DNA of 64,000 bases from Podocnemis expansa (Eukaryota > Chordata > Testudines > Podocnemididae), in assembly GCA_007922195.1 (NCBI GenBank), contig ML681989.1, positions 49,144,661-49,208,660 of the forward strand, written 5' to 3'. Numbering within the stretch: position 1 is the first letter of the stretch; every line of letters starts with the position of its first letter. This document shows positions 22,051 through 34,544 of this stretch, in pieces. The translations under genes and the position numbers were made by a program. The notes beneath the pieces were generated by a model. That model did not search any database, was not told the DNA's origin, and saw only the letters and a program-made list of their open reading frames with translations.

Positions 22051-23915
22051 AGATTGGGTAGGTTAGTTCTTTCAACCTCCCTCCTATGTACTGATCTATC
22101 TAGCTACAGTTTATTAATAGTCATCTAAATGGTACTGTCAGATGAAAAGAATTTTGATTTTTAAAACATAATGAAAAAGCTATAAATGAATAAATTGGTA
22201 TTGGCCTTTTACATCAGATAGTTGCTCTGGATTTTAAAAAGGTATTCAACTTAGATTTTTCTGTAGCTGCCTTAAAGAAAGCAAGCTTGGGAGTTAAAGA
22301 TACCAATGTAATAAATTGCAGCAAGGGAGCACCATCCAGCCCCACTCTGCCCTCATTTCCATTATAGATGCAGCCACAGCTTTGGCCTCAGCCCCTGGCT
22401 GTGCCTCCACTCTTAGCTGTGGCTCTGGCTGCAGCTCCAGCCCCCAGCTCCCAACCCCACCCTGCTCTCAGTTCCAGCTCCAGCCATATCTCTGCTATCA
22501 CCTGTGGCTCCTGGCTATAGTTCTGCTTCTTGCCTCAGCTCCCAGCTCTGACTCCTCCAACCACCAGGTCCAACACCTCCTACTAGTAGGCCTGACTCCT
22601 GATCCTACCTGCTAGGCCAGCCTGCCTGTGTCCCAGTTACGACGACTGCCTCTGCTACTATACCATGAGAATCCTTCTTCTACAACCTTGATGTCTAAAA
22701 GTTCTCATGGATACACAAAACTATAATCTGAGCACAATTTACAAAAGCACTAAAGTCGCTGGCTAGTGGTTAATAAAGCCTGAGTTTATGTGTACTAAAT
22801 CCTTATTATATGTTCCTTTTGTCCTAGAAGGTACAAGTATATTTAACAATTTGATTATTGTAAAAATGCCTTAAGCTAGCATAGCTGAGCTAAACAAACC
22901 CATATAGTATATTTTATCCTTATATCTCACAACATTGAAAAGACTTAATATGGATTTTAAGGTATAAAAATGTGTAGTAATTTATGCTAAACTGGAAAAT
23001 TGCTTCTATTTTAAAAAATAAAATTATTTCTGTTTCAATTAAAATGCTGATTTTGTCATCTTTTTAAGATAATAGGTGATGTAGATAGAGATGCACACAG
23101 CTGACCATTCTCATTAATGCTGATTATCTTGGGTAATTGTTATCAAATATTTTGCTTGTAATTTTGTTAGCCAAATATTACTGCTATTGATTTTCTTCTA
23201 AATGGGACACCATTAGGTTAAAAATGGCACATCAAAAATAGTTTCTTGCAAAGGGCCTAATTTTTGCAGTTTGTGGGAAAAGGTGCAGGCTGATAGCGGG
23301 TGACACTCTGAAGAGTGAAACCATTTTAAGAAGCTAATTCACGTTGTCTGCATTTGTCACAATGAAAATAGGCTTGTCATTTTCTAATCAGTTACACTTT
23401 CAGCTTTGCTCTGCTAATAAGGCAAAAGATAATGTTTGGGTTACTGTCACGGCGAGGGAATTATACATTTTTTTAAAAAAGATCTGTTTGAATTAGAAAG
23501 AAATTGATCTTGGCACCTATCAAAATTCTTAGTCCTTACAAACTATGTTTTGGGGCAAATTTGACCAGACATTCATTATTGCAAACCATTGACCACATTC
23601 TACCTTGAGGTGACACATTGAAATTTCACTGACTGTAGTGGATTTGCACAGGGTAGAATTTGGCTCTGCATGTACAACCACTACAGCATATGTGAAAGAG
23701 AGCTTTAAAACCTTCTGTGAGAGGGACTGTATTTCACTGGAACATCAAGTGGGAGCATAGCTTCATACATTGTGAAGAGGAGATACAGTACCTGATCTTG
23801 GATATATATTATTCATAATTTTATAAGTATGTGCTATAAAGTCTGAGTTTAAAGCCGGGCAGTGACATAACCAGGACTATAAAATTCATCCTAGGTGTTG
23901 CTTTTTGACCTAGTC
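22051..23915. other. Anonymous DNA with a CT-rich imperfect repeat
   Basis: I see no gene. At 22325-22615 imperfect repeats of 'gctccag' and 'cagctcc' give a 99-codon Ser/Ala/Pro-rich frame, which I read as a degenerate minisatellite, not a protein. Confidence 0.5.
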
Positions 23916-24212
23916 TAGAGGTCAGCAACCCAAAAGGTAAGAAGAGCCATTTTAAAAAATTCCTTCAATAATCAAATGTTTTGAGATCTGCAATGGGTTT
24001 AGCATCCTGGTTGAGGGTGGCAGGAGGTGGCCCAGGGCACCTGCCATAGGGTCTGCTGGCGGAGAGATGGTGGGGCCAGAACGAGGCATCCTCTGGTAGT
24101 GGTGGGGAGAGTCTAGAGGCTGGCAAGGGCCTGGTAGAAGGGTGTGGGGGGCCAGAGCCACAAGGGGGCAGCCAAAGAGCTGCATGGGACTCCAGAGCAG
24201 CAGGTTGCACAC
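23916..24212 (-). mobile_element. hAT MITE, CAGGGGTCAGCAACC type
   Basis: An inverted copy of the family at 39650-39978. It starts AGAGGTCAGCAACC, contains 'aagagccattttaaaaaat' and 'caagggggcagccaaagag', and ends GCAGGTTGC. Its right end abuts the next MITE and no clean duplication could be read. Confidence 0.6.
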
Positions 24213-24689
24213 ACAGTCTTTAAATCAAAATAATGCAGATTATTTCAATTTAAAAGATTGCAGGCCCACACTACGTTTCCTTATATTGAGTTAAGGAGCT
24301 TCCTTATTTCACAATAAGGAAAGTCATTTTGATATAATAAAACCTAGTATTGTATCAAAATGATGATTAAATCAAAACTGTTATTTCAAAATAACGCTGC
24401 GGTGGCGTGTTATTTCGATTTAACTGTTATTTCAATTTAACACTTTTGCCCTTCTCCTTCCCAGGGTGCTGGCTTTCTTATATATTGGTTGTGGGCATGG
24501 CTCTTTTAGGAGGCCATCTTGCCACACCTTCCATAGTGCCCCCTCTTAAATTGAACTAGCAAGTCCTGTCCGTGGACATGCTAGTTGGATTTGGTCTTTT
24601 AGTGGGGATTTAACATAAATTGATTTAGTGATTTTATAGTGATAGATTCATCTTAAGTCAATTTAACCATGTATATGTGGACGTAGCCC
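24205..24689. mobile_element. MITE with TTAAATCGA-type arms
   Basis: The left end is near 'cacacacagtctttaaatc' and the right end 'gtggacgtagccc' is inverted to it. The arms contain repeated 'ttatttcaatttaa' and 'gatataa' motifs. It is the same family as 51803-52643: both carry 'tgtttccttatat'-like and 'ggacatgctagtt' segments. Its core is shorter than that of the other copy. Confidence 0.65.
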
Positions 24690-24926
24690 TGATGTAGTCC
24701 TACAGTGCTTCACCTTGAGTTAAAGACTCATAGTGGAGTCATATATCAAATGCTTTCATTCTTGCAAACAGCTATCTAAATATTTTTCTCAAAACCTTTG
24801 TGCCCTTTTAATCTGGATTACTTAGATTTCTGATGGACTTTGAACACCTATTTTCCTGTTTAATAGCTGCAGTCTAATTTTATATGTTCAGTAGTTATTG
24901 CTAAAAACTGAAACTGCCCAAAGATC
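24690..24926. other. Spacer
   Basis: I see nothing identifiable between the MITE and the DIRS remnant. Confidence 0.5.
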
Positions 24927-26633
24927 TGAGAAGGACGGTTCCTGGTATGTAACCCACCATTCTCCTTCGAGCACTGCTCAGATACATTCAGAAATAGACG
25001 ACTGCTAGCCATGCTGATGGATGGAGGGTGGAGTTGGCACTTCTGCCTTCAGCACAGCAGAACTCCGACATGGGTAAATAACCAGCAGTCAGGTTCTCAG
25101 GGGTCTAAGCAAATGACCCAAGGACCTTCATCCCAGGAGGGGAGCCTGGAGATGTAGGACGTAACCCTGAGGAGAGAATTAGGCCTGAACTGCCCGAGCA
25201 CAGATGGTATGCCTGGGCATGGCGGCCTAAGGTCACCTTACATGTACAAGGTGCCCACAGATCATGGTTTAAGGAATGCATCTTTAACCGCTCTTCTCGA
25301 GGGATGTTGGCAGGTGCTCTGTGGAGGCCAGGAATTTTAGTATTCTGGCCATGACGGGAGTTGGCCTGAAGCTTACAGAGAAGCTCCCAGAGCCCAGAAT
25401 TTGCTGGGCTGGCAGTGGTGGTCATCATCACTGCAAGAAAACCCAGGGGGATGGGAGTCTCTTCCCTCCGTTTGATATTGTAAGGCACTTATAGCTCAAG
25501 GGGTCAGGCCGGAGACTTGAAAGGGGGTTGTGGGGACCAATCCCAGGCGTGGTATTGAAAAGGCAACAGTGCCGAGAGTCAGCACTGAGGCCATTTGGAG
25601 CTCTTTGAAGCCCCTTCTCCTGGGCTGGAACAGGGGGAAGCCTCTCGGGATTCCCGATGGGGCCCTGGAGACGGGAGAGTGGCATGGTGCTGTGGTGATG
25701 GCTCCATGGTACTGGGACTCCCAGGGGCTCTGGTGTACTGAGCCCAGGGGCTGGTGATGGAGAGGGTGAATGGTGCTATGTGCATGGCACCCAGGCCTTT
25801 GAAAGGAAGGCTGGCTTTCCCCTTCGAGGCAGCGCCGGAGAAGGGGGTGTAGGCAACAGGAGGAGTGCCCTCGCTGCCTCCACTGACTCTGGGGGTCAAT
25901 GGAGTGGGCACCGAGGCTGACTGGTCCTGGGGAGAGCCCCATACTGAGGAGGCGGGGTGCTTCGGTGCCGTGGTACTGAAGGCACTGAGCTAGTCCTGTG
26001 GCGCCGATCAGTGTGGTGCTGGGCGGCGGGCTCCGGCGCCAAGCTGCCATGCGGTGCCGCAGGAGGCCCCGAAGCCTCGGGGGAATAGTGCCGGGCCTGC
26101 TGAGGGGCCAGGGCATGATGCCTCTGCTCCCTGTCCTTGATGTTCCTGGGTTTAAAGGACAGGCAGAGGGAGCACTCAGTGACCTCATGGCTTTCGCCGA
26201 GGCACCAGAAGCACTTCTTGTGGGGATCATCCTGTGGGAAGGCCTTGCCGCACCTGGCACAGGGCTTAAACCCCGGCATGGCAGACAGTGCTGGAGCGCG
26301 GTGTTCTGACCCAGAAAGGGAGACCTTCTTTGGGGGGACCAAGTCCACAAACAGGTTCTTCCAGTCTGGCGAGAGGCTCATTCATGACTGAGGAGGACAG
26401 GCTGCTTGCGAAGCAAGGAGCAGGCAGTTCCACCACTGACGCTGAGGCAGAAGAAATAAGACTAGGGAGGGGCCAGGCAGTGGCCATCTATATCGCCGTG
26501 GGGTGGCGTGGGGGGCGGTGGCCGCCTGCCCTCTTCTGACAGGCTAAAGCAAAAAAGTTCCGACCAATCCAGCACTCCGGCACGGAGACACCTATTTCTG
26601 AACGTATCTGAGCAGCGCTCGAAGGAGAAGGAA
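24927..26633 (-). mobile_element. Truncated DIRS retrotransposon (copy 1)
   Basis: The right end (5' on the minus strand) is an inverted terminal repeat of about 180 bases, ending 'gctcgaaggagaagg'. It matches the terminal repeats of the DIRS copies at 30623-35776 and 45527-50570. The left end begins inside the internal complementary region ('gagaaggacggtt' to 'tcagaaatagacgac', about 24927-25010), so the 3' terminal repeat is missing. Gag remnants follow the 5' repeat. Only about 450 bases of possible reverse-transcriptase remnant remain. RNase H and recombinase are absent. Confidence 0.8.
25896..26381 (-). pseudogene. DIRS gag remnant with cysteine-rich module (copy 1)
   Basis: 161 codons open. 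The diagnostic part is CARCGKAFP...DPHKKCFWCLGESH followed by CSLCLSFKPR and an arginine-rich region. Four copies of this Cys/His module occur in the window (also 35253-35636, 49878-50306, 41797-41946), all placed just inside a DIRS 5' terminal repeat, which supports gag. After it the frame shifts and becomes Pro/Ser-rich (25579-25911). The role is presumed nucleocapsid-like. Confidence 0.7.
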
Positions 26634-26854
26634 TAATATAAAAGGTGGTGGGGAAAGTTTAACATATATAAAAGCTGAGCAGAGACCTTGGATACTAACT
26701 TGGCAGGCAGGATTGAACCTTCACGGATTATAATGGGACCCCCAATTCCTAGGAGCCTTTCAGTAGAAGTATGGCTTACAGTGGGAGTTGTTTCCTCCTT
26801 TGGAGGCAAGAGAGTCTCGCCATTAGTATTCGTAGAATGCCCTTGAGTTATGGG

Positions 26855-27834
26855 TAGGATTACCAGACATCTGGCAAAAGGAGGGCATGTCCTCTGTTCT
26901 CCAGCCATTTTAAAAACAGGTGATTTTGTCCAGCTTTTTACTAATGAGCAGTAGAATGTTACAAAAAAACAAAAGCAAAAACACCCTGTAACAGCCAAGT
27001 TCCTGAGCCTAGCAGAGGGATCTTTCCCCAGAAGCTGGGTATTGAGCAGTGAACTTGGAGGTGGTCACATGCACACACAGCCCAATCACAGCTCTGCACA
27101 AACCAGTTGTCCTCACCAAATGGTCAGGAATCCCCAGACTGTGGGTTTGGCTGGCTCCTGCCTTCTAATAGCAGCCTGGTTAGCTCAGTTAGTAGAAAGT
27201 GCCTTTATCTCATGGTTGTGGGCTTGAGCCCAGTATCAGGCACTTAAATTTTTGGCCTATTGCTCCCTGCAAAAAGGCTAAATGGGGAGAAGAATGTAGG
27301 GACACTAATAAAATGAAGGAAAATAAAGTATATCATAAATAAAATTACTAATAGGGAGCCAATTAAGTAAAATAAATAAAGGTGCACATTTGAACTGGAT
27401 AGAAACAATTTAGGACAATTTTTTAAAAATTGTAACATGGACTGCTGTGGAAAGTGAAAAAAGAACGGTGAGTTAACTGCCTATTTTTTAAAACTTTTTT
27501 AGGTGCTTTTCAAGTTTATACGTGCAAATTTAGTTTTTTAACTTTTTTTTTTTTTTGGTTTCATGAACATTAATGAAAGGGTCATGAAAAACTTTCATTT
27601 AATGAAAAAATCCAGTTTTTGGTAAAAGAAAACATTTTGGTAATTTTTTTTTATTTTAAAACAATTTAAAAAACACATGACATTGCGCAGTTTTAATGCT
27701 GCTTTCATTAATCATTACCTGTTTTCCATGACATAATATGGTAATGACTGTTATATTAATATTACATTTTCTCCATGTCCTCCTTTTCATACTTCCCTGT
27801 CCTCCTTTCCATTCTTTGGTATTTGGTAACCCTA
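26855..27834. mobile_element. 980-bp hAT-type nonautonomous element
   Basis: Ends TAGGATTACCAGAC and GGTAACCCTA are inverted. It is flanked by perfect 8-base duplications gttatggg (26847-26854 and 27835-27842). It is AT-rich with no transposase. It carries a tRNA-like sequence (27174-27242) that the element either acquired or later received by insertion. Confidence 0.8.
27174..27242 (+). pseudogene. tRNA-like pseudogene
   Basis: GCCTGGT (27174-27180) pairs with ATCAGGC (27235-27241) as a seven-base acceptor stem with one G-T. It is followed by TAGCTCAGTTAGTAG, an A-box and D-loop-like sequence. A T-arm-like GTGGGCTTGAGCCC is present, but the loop lacks the canonical TTC and the T stem is mismatched. 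The D stem and anticodon stem are poor. It could be a tRNA pseudogene or the head of a tRNA-derived SINE. Confidence 0.5.
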
Positions 27835-27842
27835 GTTATGGG

Positions 27843-29206
27843 CCAGCATTGGAAGCCAACCTTTTAGCCAAAGAACTGAAATATCTGATGGGTATGCCCT
27901 GGAGATTATACTTAACTACTTACAAAGAAGAAAATATGCAGATGGAGAAAAGTAGCAGCCCACAGAAGAGTGACAGGAATTGTCCAAAACGGCCTTTTTC
28001 AGTATGTGTGTGTATGGGGGAATCTTTCCCCCATAAAAAGGACACATTTTAACCATTGTTCTTCAGTAACCATATTTTGTGATATAGTCTTGTGCCTTTC
28101 TCTTCCCACTTTAGTTGCTAGTTTTAGATTTCTTTTCCACATCCCTCTTTCTTCAGCATTTCTATCCTTCACATTCCTACTCTTTAAGAATGTGTGAGTG
28201 TTTTGATGCTGTCAGCAAAAGCCCGTATTGCATATTAGATTTTGGTCTGCACTGACCTGTAGCTGGCAACCCAATGTATTTGGGCAATGTGGGCAGTTTA
28301 AATTTACTGTGAAAACTTTAAACTTTTTCATTTCTCAGTTTATGAGCATTTTAACTCTTAATGGGGAGTTAAGATTCATGGAGTGTATTTTTAGATCCCA
28401 CTACATCTTGTATGTGTTGTATAATATACCCACACAACATTACATAACTGAATGAGTCAGTGGAAACACCAAGTTTCATTCAGCCTGGACTTAGTTAAGA
28501 CATAGTGCTGGATTTCCTCCCTAGACCCTTTTACAGAAAAGGGTCTGAGTTCCCATTTTGTCATTGCTAGATTGTAATGAAAGATTTTGGTGATAATTAA
28601 TCATTTTGGTTTCCTGGACCTCTTTTTTGAGTTTACAATGATAAACATTTTCATGACCCTTATGTTAGGGATTCACTGAACCAGAGAAAATTATTCTGTG
28701 ACAAAAAACAATACACCTTCTGTGTAAGAGATTAGCAAAATTACTACATTAAACAACCTGCTTTTTCTGGCCACTTCGGAAGAGATGCTTGTGTTTTCTC
28801 TGAAACAATTGTGAGCCTAAGCTATGGAGTGCTGCAGTCCAAACTCTGTTAATGTATCCTTAGTACTTGACAGTGTTGATTTTTTGTTCTTTTTTGTTTA
28901 TGCTACTTAGACTGCACTTTCCACAGATAACATTTTTTAATGGTCCCGGCTGTCCATAATGGTGGATCTATGGGACAGATTTTCCTACCCAGGCATTTGG
29001 TTGTTGATTTGGGTCTAGCTCCCATCTAAAGATTTTCCCTTTTGTACATAGAAAGAGAAGGGGAATTAAGCCCTTTCTTCACTCTAGTTTAAATTGTCAT
29101 GGATTCAGTAAAAAGAAGTGAGTACAAAATCTAGAACAAATGTGATTAAGTAGGACACATGCGGGAGAGGAGGCAGGAAGATGTAGAAAGGTGGAGTATG
29201 ACTGAG
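27843..29206. other. Anonymous AT-rich DNA
   Basis: I see no gene or nameable element. Confidence 0.5.
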
Positions 29207-29214
29207 AGTTGGAG

Positions 29215-29591
29215 CAGTAGTTCCCAATCTTGTTCAGGCTGGGGACCCCTTTTTAACAAAAAACAAAACAAACAAAAAAACCCCACCAACTCTGGGGCCC
29301 CCCTGGTGGCACTGCTGGGACAGCCAGTGGGTGGCGTCGCTGTCACCATGGTCCGTGCAGCTGGGGAGCCGAGCTGTGGTGGGTTATGGCCCCCTGCCCT
29401 TGCCCCTGTTGGTGAGCCGCTGTAGCCCCTCCCCCTGCCGGGATCCGGCCATGGGTGGGGAGACGCAGCCCTGGCAGGGAGCATTGGGCCTGCAGCTGGA
29501 TTCCGGCCCCAGTAGGAAGAGGCTCCGCAGACCCCCTGCAGCATGTCCACAGATCCCTTGGGGTTCTTAGACCCCAGGTTGGGAGCCACTG
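29215..29591. mobile_element. hAT MITE with exact 8-bp duplication, 377 bp
   Basis: Starts CAGTAGTTCCCAATCT and ends GGTTGGGAGCCACTG. It is flanked by agttggag on both sides (29207-29214 and 29592-29599), 8/8. The interior is G+C-rich. The overlapping 175-codon minus frame is compositional. Unlike most hATs here, the duplication lacks a central TA. Confidence 0.85.
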
Positions 29592-30622
29592 AGTTGGAGG
29601 AAATCTTATATCCAGAAATTATTTTTGAGAGAAAAACATTTTTTAAAATTATATATATAATGAAATTAATCATTGTGAAAAATACTGTGCTGATAGAAAT
29701 GAAGACTCAGGTCTTCTCCCTTAGCACAGAATAGGTACAGTGCAAGCATTGGCAGTGTGAAAGAGAGTATAGTCTAGATCCATGGTTCCCAACCAGTGTG
29801 CCGCAGCACACTGGTGTGCCACAGCAACACCCTAAGTGTGCCATGAGAATCTGGGAGAGCTAGAGTTGGAGCTCCCTCCCTGCTCAGCCTAGCCACGTGG
29901 GCTGTGCAGGGCTGGCAAAAAGCAGTGGTGGCTTTTGGGGTAGGCGAAGCAGGCAGCTGCCTAGGGCTGCAAGCAATAAGGGGTCCCGTCCTCAATTTGG
30001 TGGACAGAAATGAAAATATAGAAAAATATAGAAATTGTTCCCATCTAGCAGAGCTAGTGGGGCTGGAAGCCTCAGCACTTTTCACTCTTGGCTCATCAAG
30101 GCAAACTATCATTAGGATCTGTGCTTCATCTGAATTGCAGATTTTACCATTATCTGCCCATCACCTTCACACTGACATGCTAAAAAAGCAGGAGCAAGCA
30201 ACAGGCAGCACAAAAGTAGGAACTTTTCACTTGGGCTCAGCTTTTAATTCCTCAGTCTGGCCATTTATTCTGCCATTTTTTAACTGTGTGAAATATTGCC
30301 TTTTCCTTTTCTTTTTTACCTGTTCTTTTGACTTTTCCTTTGACTTTGTGACAATTTTAGTTTGGCTTTGGTTAGATCAGTTTACCAGGTAGGTCCATAT
30401 AGGCTGCTACATATAAATACAGTGCTGCCATCTTAGACAATCATAACAGCTGTGTGTGATATCTGTGCTGTATTTTTTTTTTTTTGGTAAGTAATTTTTT
30501 AGCTTCATCTGTACTTATTATTTAATATTTTTGAGGGGGCAAGAGTCTTATAAACCTGAGTACTTCAGAGAATTTCACTGAAATTTGGTGTTTTTTATTT
30601 ATAGCTACACATTAGGAACGAT

Positions 30623-30814
30623 GGGTTACTCACCAGTAACCGTCCTTCTTCGAGATGGGCTGCTCAGATCCATTCAGTAATAGGTGTCTCCCTGCTGGAG
30701 CGCCGGATTGGTCGGAAAAACTTGTCCTAGCCTGCCAGGAGAGGGGAGGCGGCCTCCACCCCTCGCGCCACCCTGTGGCTATATATACGGCTGCTTCCTG
30801 ACCCCTCCTCAGTT
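30623..30814. repeat. DIRS copy 2 terminal inverted repeat, 3' side
   Basis: Inverted partner of 35605-35776. It contains a TATA-like 'gctatatatacgg' at about 30778-30790. The corresponding place in the 5' repeat reads 'gctatatgtc', a candidate core promoter for minus-strand transcription. Confidence 0.75.
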
Positions 30815-30858
30815 CCTTAGAGTCGCTAACTCCAGATATGGGGACAGAGGGAAGGGAC

Positions 30859-30957
30859 CTGAATAGATCCGAGCAGCCCATCTCGAAGAAGGACGGTTAC
30901 TGGTGAGTAACCCACTGTTCTTCTTTGAGCGCTGCTCGGATGCATTCAGTAATAGGT
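30859..30957. repeat. DIRS copy 2 internal complementary region
   Basis: The first half ('ctgaatagatccgagcagc' through 'ggacggttactgg') is the reverse complement of the outer left end. The second half ('cttctttgagcgctgctc' through 'agtaatagg') is the reverse complement of the outer right end. This head-to-head arrangement of both extremities is what DIRS elements use to template circular cDNA. Confidence 0.8.
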
Positions 30958-31179
30958 GACTACTAGCCATGCTGATGGATGGCAGGTGGAGTTGGTTCTT
31001 CCACCTTCAGCATAGCAACAAGCCCCATAAGGTATAGGCCCAGCAACAAGATCCTCACTGGAGTCAATAGGCAAACAGGCCTTGACGCGGCCAGAAGAGT
31101 CAAGAGCTGAGGGCCAACCCAGGGTAGGGGCGGGACCGAACCCGCTGAGGCATATACTCATAAGCTGGTTGAAATAAGG

Positions 31180-31407
31180 TCACCATAACTGGAGTAAAGG
31201 ACGTAACCTAAACATATGGGATTGCATTAGGTGTTCCGCATAGGTGGAAATGTGGAGTATGACCGACAGAATACAGTGTCTGGTCATAGGACTTGCCACG
31301 TGGACCTGTGGGAGAACGCTGAATGCCAACAAGTGCAATTTAGCCATATTGGCCATGTCTCGCACGAGAACAAAGAAAGGGTAGAGATTAGGTCCTGAAC
31401 TGATCAC
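31180..31407 (-). pseudogene. Possible DIRS reverse-transcriptase thumb remnant
   Basis: A 75-codon frame ending HMFRLRPLLQLW, which resembles the HARLRMRPLQLW-type segment following the DIRS polymerase domain as I remember it. Only weak similarity is visible elsewhere. The catalytic motifs are not readable upstream, so the polymerase is decayed or mostly deleted. Confidence 0.4.
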
Positions 31408-33648
31408 CCAAAGACTTAGGTAGAGCCACGTGGTTATGAACTGATCTGGTGACTACCGGGTGAGCAGGTAGTCGTAAGGGGGTGACCGTACCCCTTGTCC
31501 AGGTCATGACCAAACAGAGCCGTTTGGTCAAAGCAAGTGAGGATGAGGATAGAGGGTTGTAAGTTGGGCTCGAGAGCGACTGAGAAGACCATAGGACACT
31601 AAACAGCAACATATGGGGACCAAGCCGAGCAGAACGGAGGCCTATGGTATGCTAGTTATAAACTGGGTAGTGTGGGAGCACACGTTTTCAGCCGAACAGG
31701 CACCCAGGACCGGATTCTCCCAGGACAGAGGCTCCAGGAGGTAATAGTCACCAACAGCTAGGTGGCCTGAGTCAGTGTGAATGAGTTGGTCCTTCTAGGG
31801 CCCGCGGGAGCAGGAGAATTCACAGGAAAAAGCCCGCTGGGCCTATAAGCTCACAGGGTTTCACATCACGAGAGCCCTCACTAGTGCATGAGGAAGGGAG
31901 AAGGGGGGTCAGGGATAACGCCTGCTACCATTTGGTCACCACATCGAGGACCGAAAGATTCATAGAAGTGCCACGTAAGGTCGCGGTCTGAGCACCTACA
32001 GTACTTCCTGGAGGGATAGCGCTACCGCTCTGCCATGCCAGGGGTGCCAAGGACAAAATTCCTCAATACATGGATATCCAAAGAACCCCAATGCCAAGGG
32101 AAGTTCCCTTCTATGAGCTAGGAAGTGAATCCATTACAGAGTGGCAACTACAGCATCTCAAAGACATTCTGGAGTTAGAGAACCGAATGAAGTATTTCCC
32201 CAGGTGGGAAGCCAGAGGGCGAATATGGGGAGTACCATCCCCAAATTCTTGGATATTATAGGAAAAAATAGGCTCTCTGTCTATCACACCAATGGGTGGA
32301 CAGTGGATGTGAACGAGTCCTCAAGAATTGAAGAGGAGCCACAGTACTGATGGGCGCGACTAACACACATGGGGGTAATCCACGGTAGCACTATAAATCT
32401 ACGATCTGACGTAGTGAGACGGTCCCAAGAAGCCACAGGCAGAAGGGGGGGGGGCATGTCCTGTCAGGCTACAGGACCGAGAAGCAGAAGAGGTAGCTAC
32501 AAGTGCCCTGGGAAGAAAAAACCCCTCTGTCTGCACAGGGACACCTGCCCAGAAAGGTGGCTGGTGACGTGGGGAGGTGTGTTGGTGGGAGAAATGCCTG
32601 GAGGGGTGCACCCTTCACAGTTTTCCTACGTGGAGATGTGACTAGGTGTTCTCTCTTGGGTTCCCGGTCTGGGGCGCGAAGGAGGTACACCCGGCCCGTC
32701 TTTACAGGCGAGGGCGTAAGAGAATTGGCCACCTTGATGGGGAGGCAGACTGAGGACGAGGGTTCCTAGGGTGGGGCCCCTGGTCCTCACTAGATGACCA
32801 TAGGGTTAGGGAGTGGAACCGTAGTTCCCATACGGAAGGGAAATGGTAGGGGTGGGCCAATCACCTTGGCCCCCTACAGAGGTAAAGATCCACTCTGGCT
32901 GCGCGGATGTGTCCCCTTCAGTGAGCAGGAGATATTCCTGTCGAATTGGGGTTGGGGGTTGCAGCAGCTGGTGTCCGCTGAACCGATGGTGCGACCGGAG
33001 GTATCCCCTCCTCTTCCCCTGACCCAGATACGAGGAGGCCTACCTGAGGAAGGCATCAGGGCCACAGGCACAGTTCTGTTGTGGGTAGGTTTTGAATACA
33101 CGCATCTTGGAGCCTCCACAGCAGGGATGGGACTACAATGAGACACGCCTCTTGTCCCTGGCGAGGTGCTGGCATGGGGAATGCGCGGTAGGGGAAATAT
33201 CTGGGAAGGGTGGGGTGTGAGGAGGGGAAAGAGGGGCAGTTTTTCATCGTAGGGGGAGTCACTGCTTAAGAGGTGTGTGTGTGTGGGGGTAAACCATGGT
33301 ACTTGGGTACTATCGGTGTAGATGAGGCATCATAATATTGTCGAGGCCTTGGTGCCCCCGCTCCAAGGTCTGCTCGTGCAGTAGCAGAGAAAAAGGGGAG
33401 AAACAGAAGAGAGGTCGGGGATGGTTCCCTCCGAATCTCCCTTCCCCTAGAGGGGAGAGGGGATGTTGTGGCCATCTACAGTGCTGATGCCCTAATGCCT
33501 CTGTGCCCGAAGATCAAAGTTGGGTGGTGGTGAGCAGACGGCTCCCCCCATGAGAGGGGGGGCAAAGACCCAACCCTCGCAGCGGATAAATGGGGAGGAA
33601 AAACTGCTCTGCGTCCCTTTGAGAGAGGATGGGGAATTCAAGGGGAAA
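31408..33648 (-). pseudogene. Decayed internal region of DIRS copy 2
   Basis: This 2.2-kb stretch should carry the end of gag and reverse transcriptase. I see only short minus-strand frames without catalytic motifs, including one with NFDLRAQRH near 33500. Many plus-strand frames here are shadows. Confidence 0.4.
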
Positions 33649-34012
33649 CTAAGTTGGGGGGGTTGGTCCGGGAGGGAGGAGGCCAAAGTACTTGGCCTCT
33701 CCCTGAGGATCCCGGGCTGTGCCCACCACTGAGAGGGTTTCAGGGGGGAAACAAAACATCCCCCTCGAAGGGCAGGTTGAGGACTGCCTGCTGTGCATTG
33801 GGAGGCACTCTAGCCTCCCTGAGTCATGCCACCCTGCGGATGGTAACCACCGAGGCCATGGTGCGAGCAGCAGTGTCCACTGCATTGCGCACCAAGAGGA
33901 GGAGGTCTTGCGAAATTATGTTGCCTTCTTCCAGGAAGGCATCATACTCCTCCCTAGCCTCAGGTGGAAAAAGGCTTCTAAATTTCCTGAGTGACTCCCA
34001 GCCATCCAGCAA
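33649..34012 (-). pseudogene. DIRS gag central segment (copy 2)
   Basis: The minus frame from 34012 reads LDGWESLRKFRSLFPPEA and EEGNIISQDLLLLVRNAVDTAAR. After a frameshift it continues with LFCFPPET-like residues. The same block occurs in copy 3 (48677-48979: VWESMNKFRHLFPPEN, EEGRLASQDLLL), so it is conserved coding sequence of the family, probably the main structural helical part of gag. Confidence 0.65.
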
Positions 34013-34544
34013 ATATCTGCTGGTTATAGCCTGGCTGTTTGCTACTCGTAGTTGGGAGGATGATGAGCAGTAAAGCTAGCAGAATCAGTTCCCTGGTTTC
34101 CCTGGAGGGTGGGAGAGGGGGTCCCTGGGGCACTCCCCAGGGGGCTCCCTGTGCCCCATTGCCATCTGGACTACATCCCTCGGGGGAACTGGGTGGCCAG
34201 CAAGGGAGGGGTAGCCCGACTCAGATACCCGATACTTCACGTCCGCCGTATCCAAAACTGGGGGGATGGAGCTTGGGCTCTGCCACTGGGAGCGTGTGAG
34301 GTCCCATATGCTCAGGTGGGGCGGGACTACTAAGGGCACCATCGAGGTGAAGGCTGGCCCAAAGAGGGTAGTGGAGGGAAGACTCAAGGGCTCTGCCTCC
34401 ATGCCTAAATGGGCCGTAGCCCGGCACAACAAATCAAAGTCCACCGATAGGTTCCCAGTGTAAGACCCTGGTGCCGGGGAGAGAGCGGTACCAGGAGCTC
34501 ACCTTGGTGGAGAGGGAGTTCCCTGGGGGGACCATTCTTGTGGC

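Noticed and set aside
25496..26350. 284-codon minus-strand ORF
   Set aside because: It overlaps the gag frame with the conserved Cys/His module in another frame; its composition (Ser, Pro, Arg) is what the shifted frame would give.
29146..29673. 175-codon minus-strand ORF as a host gene
   Set aside because: It spans a hAT MITE with exact 8-bp duplications; the frame is open because of G+C-rich MITE sequence.
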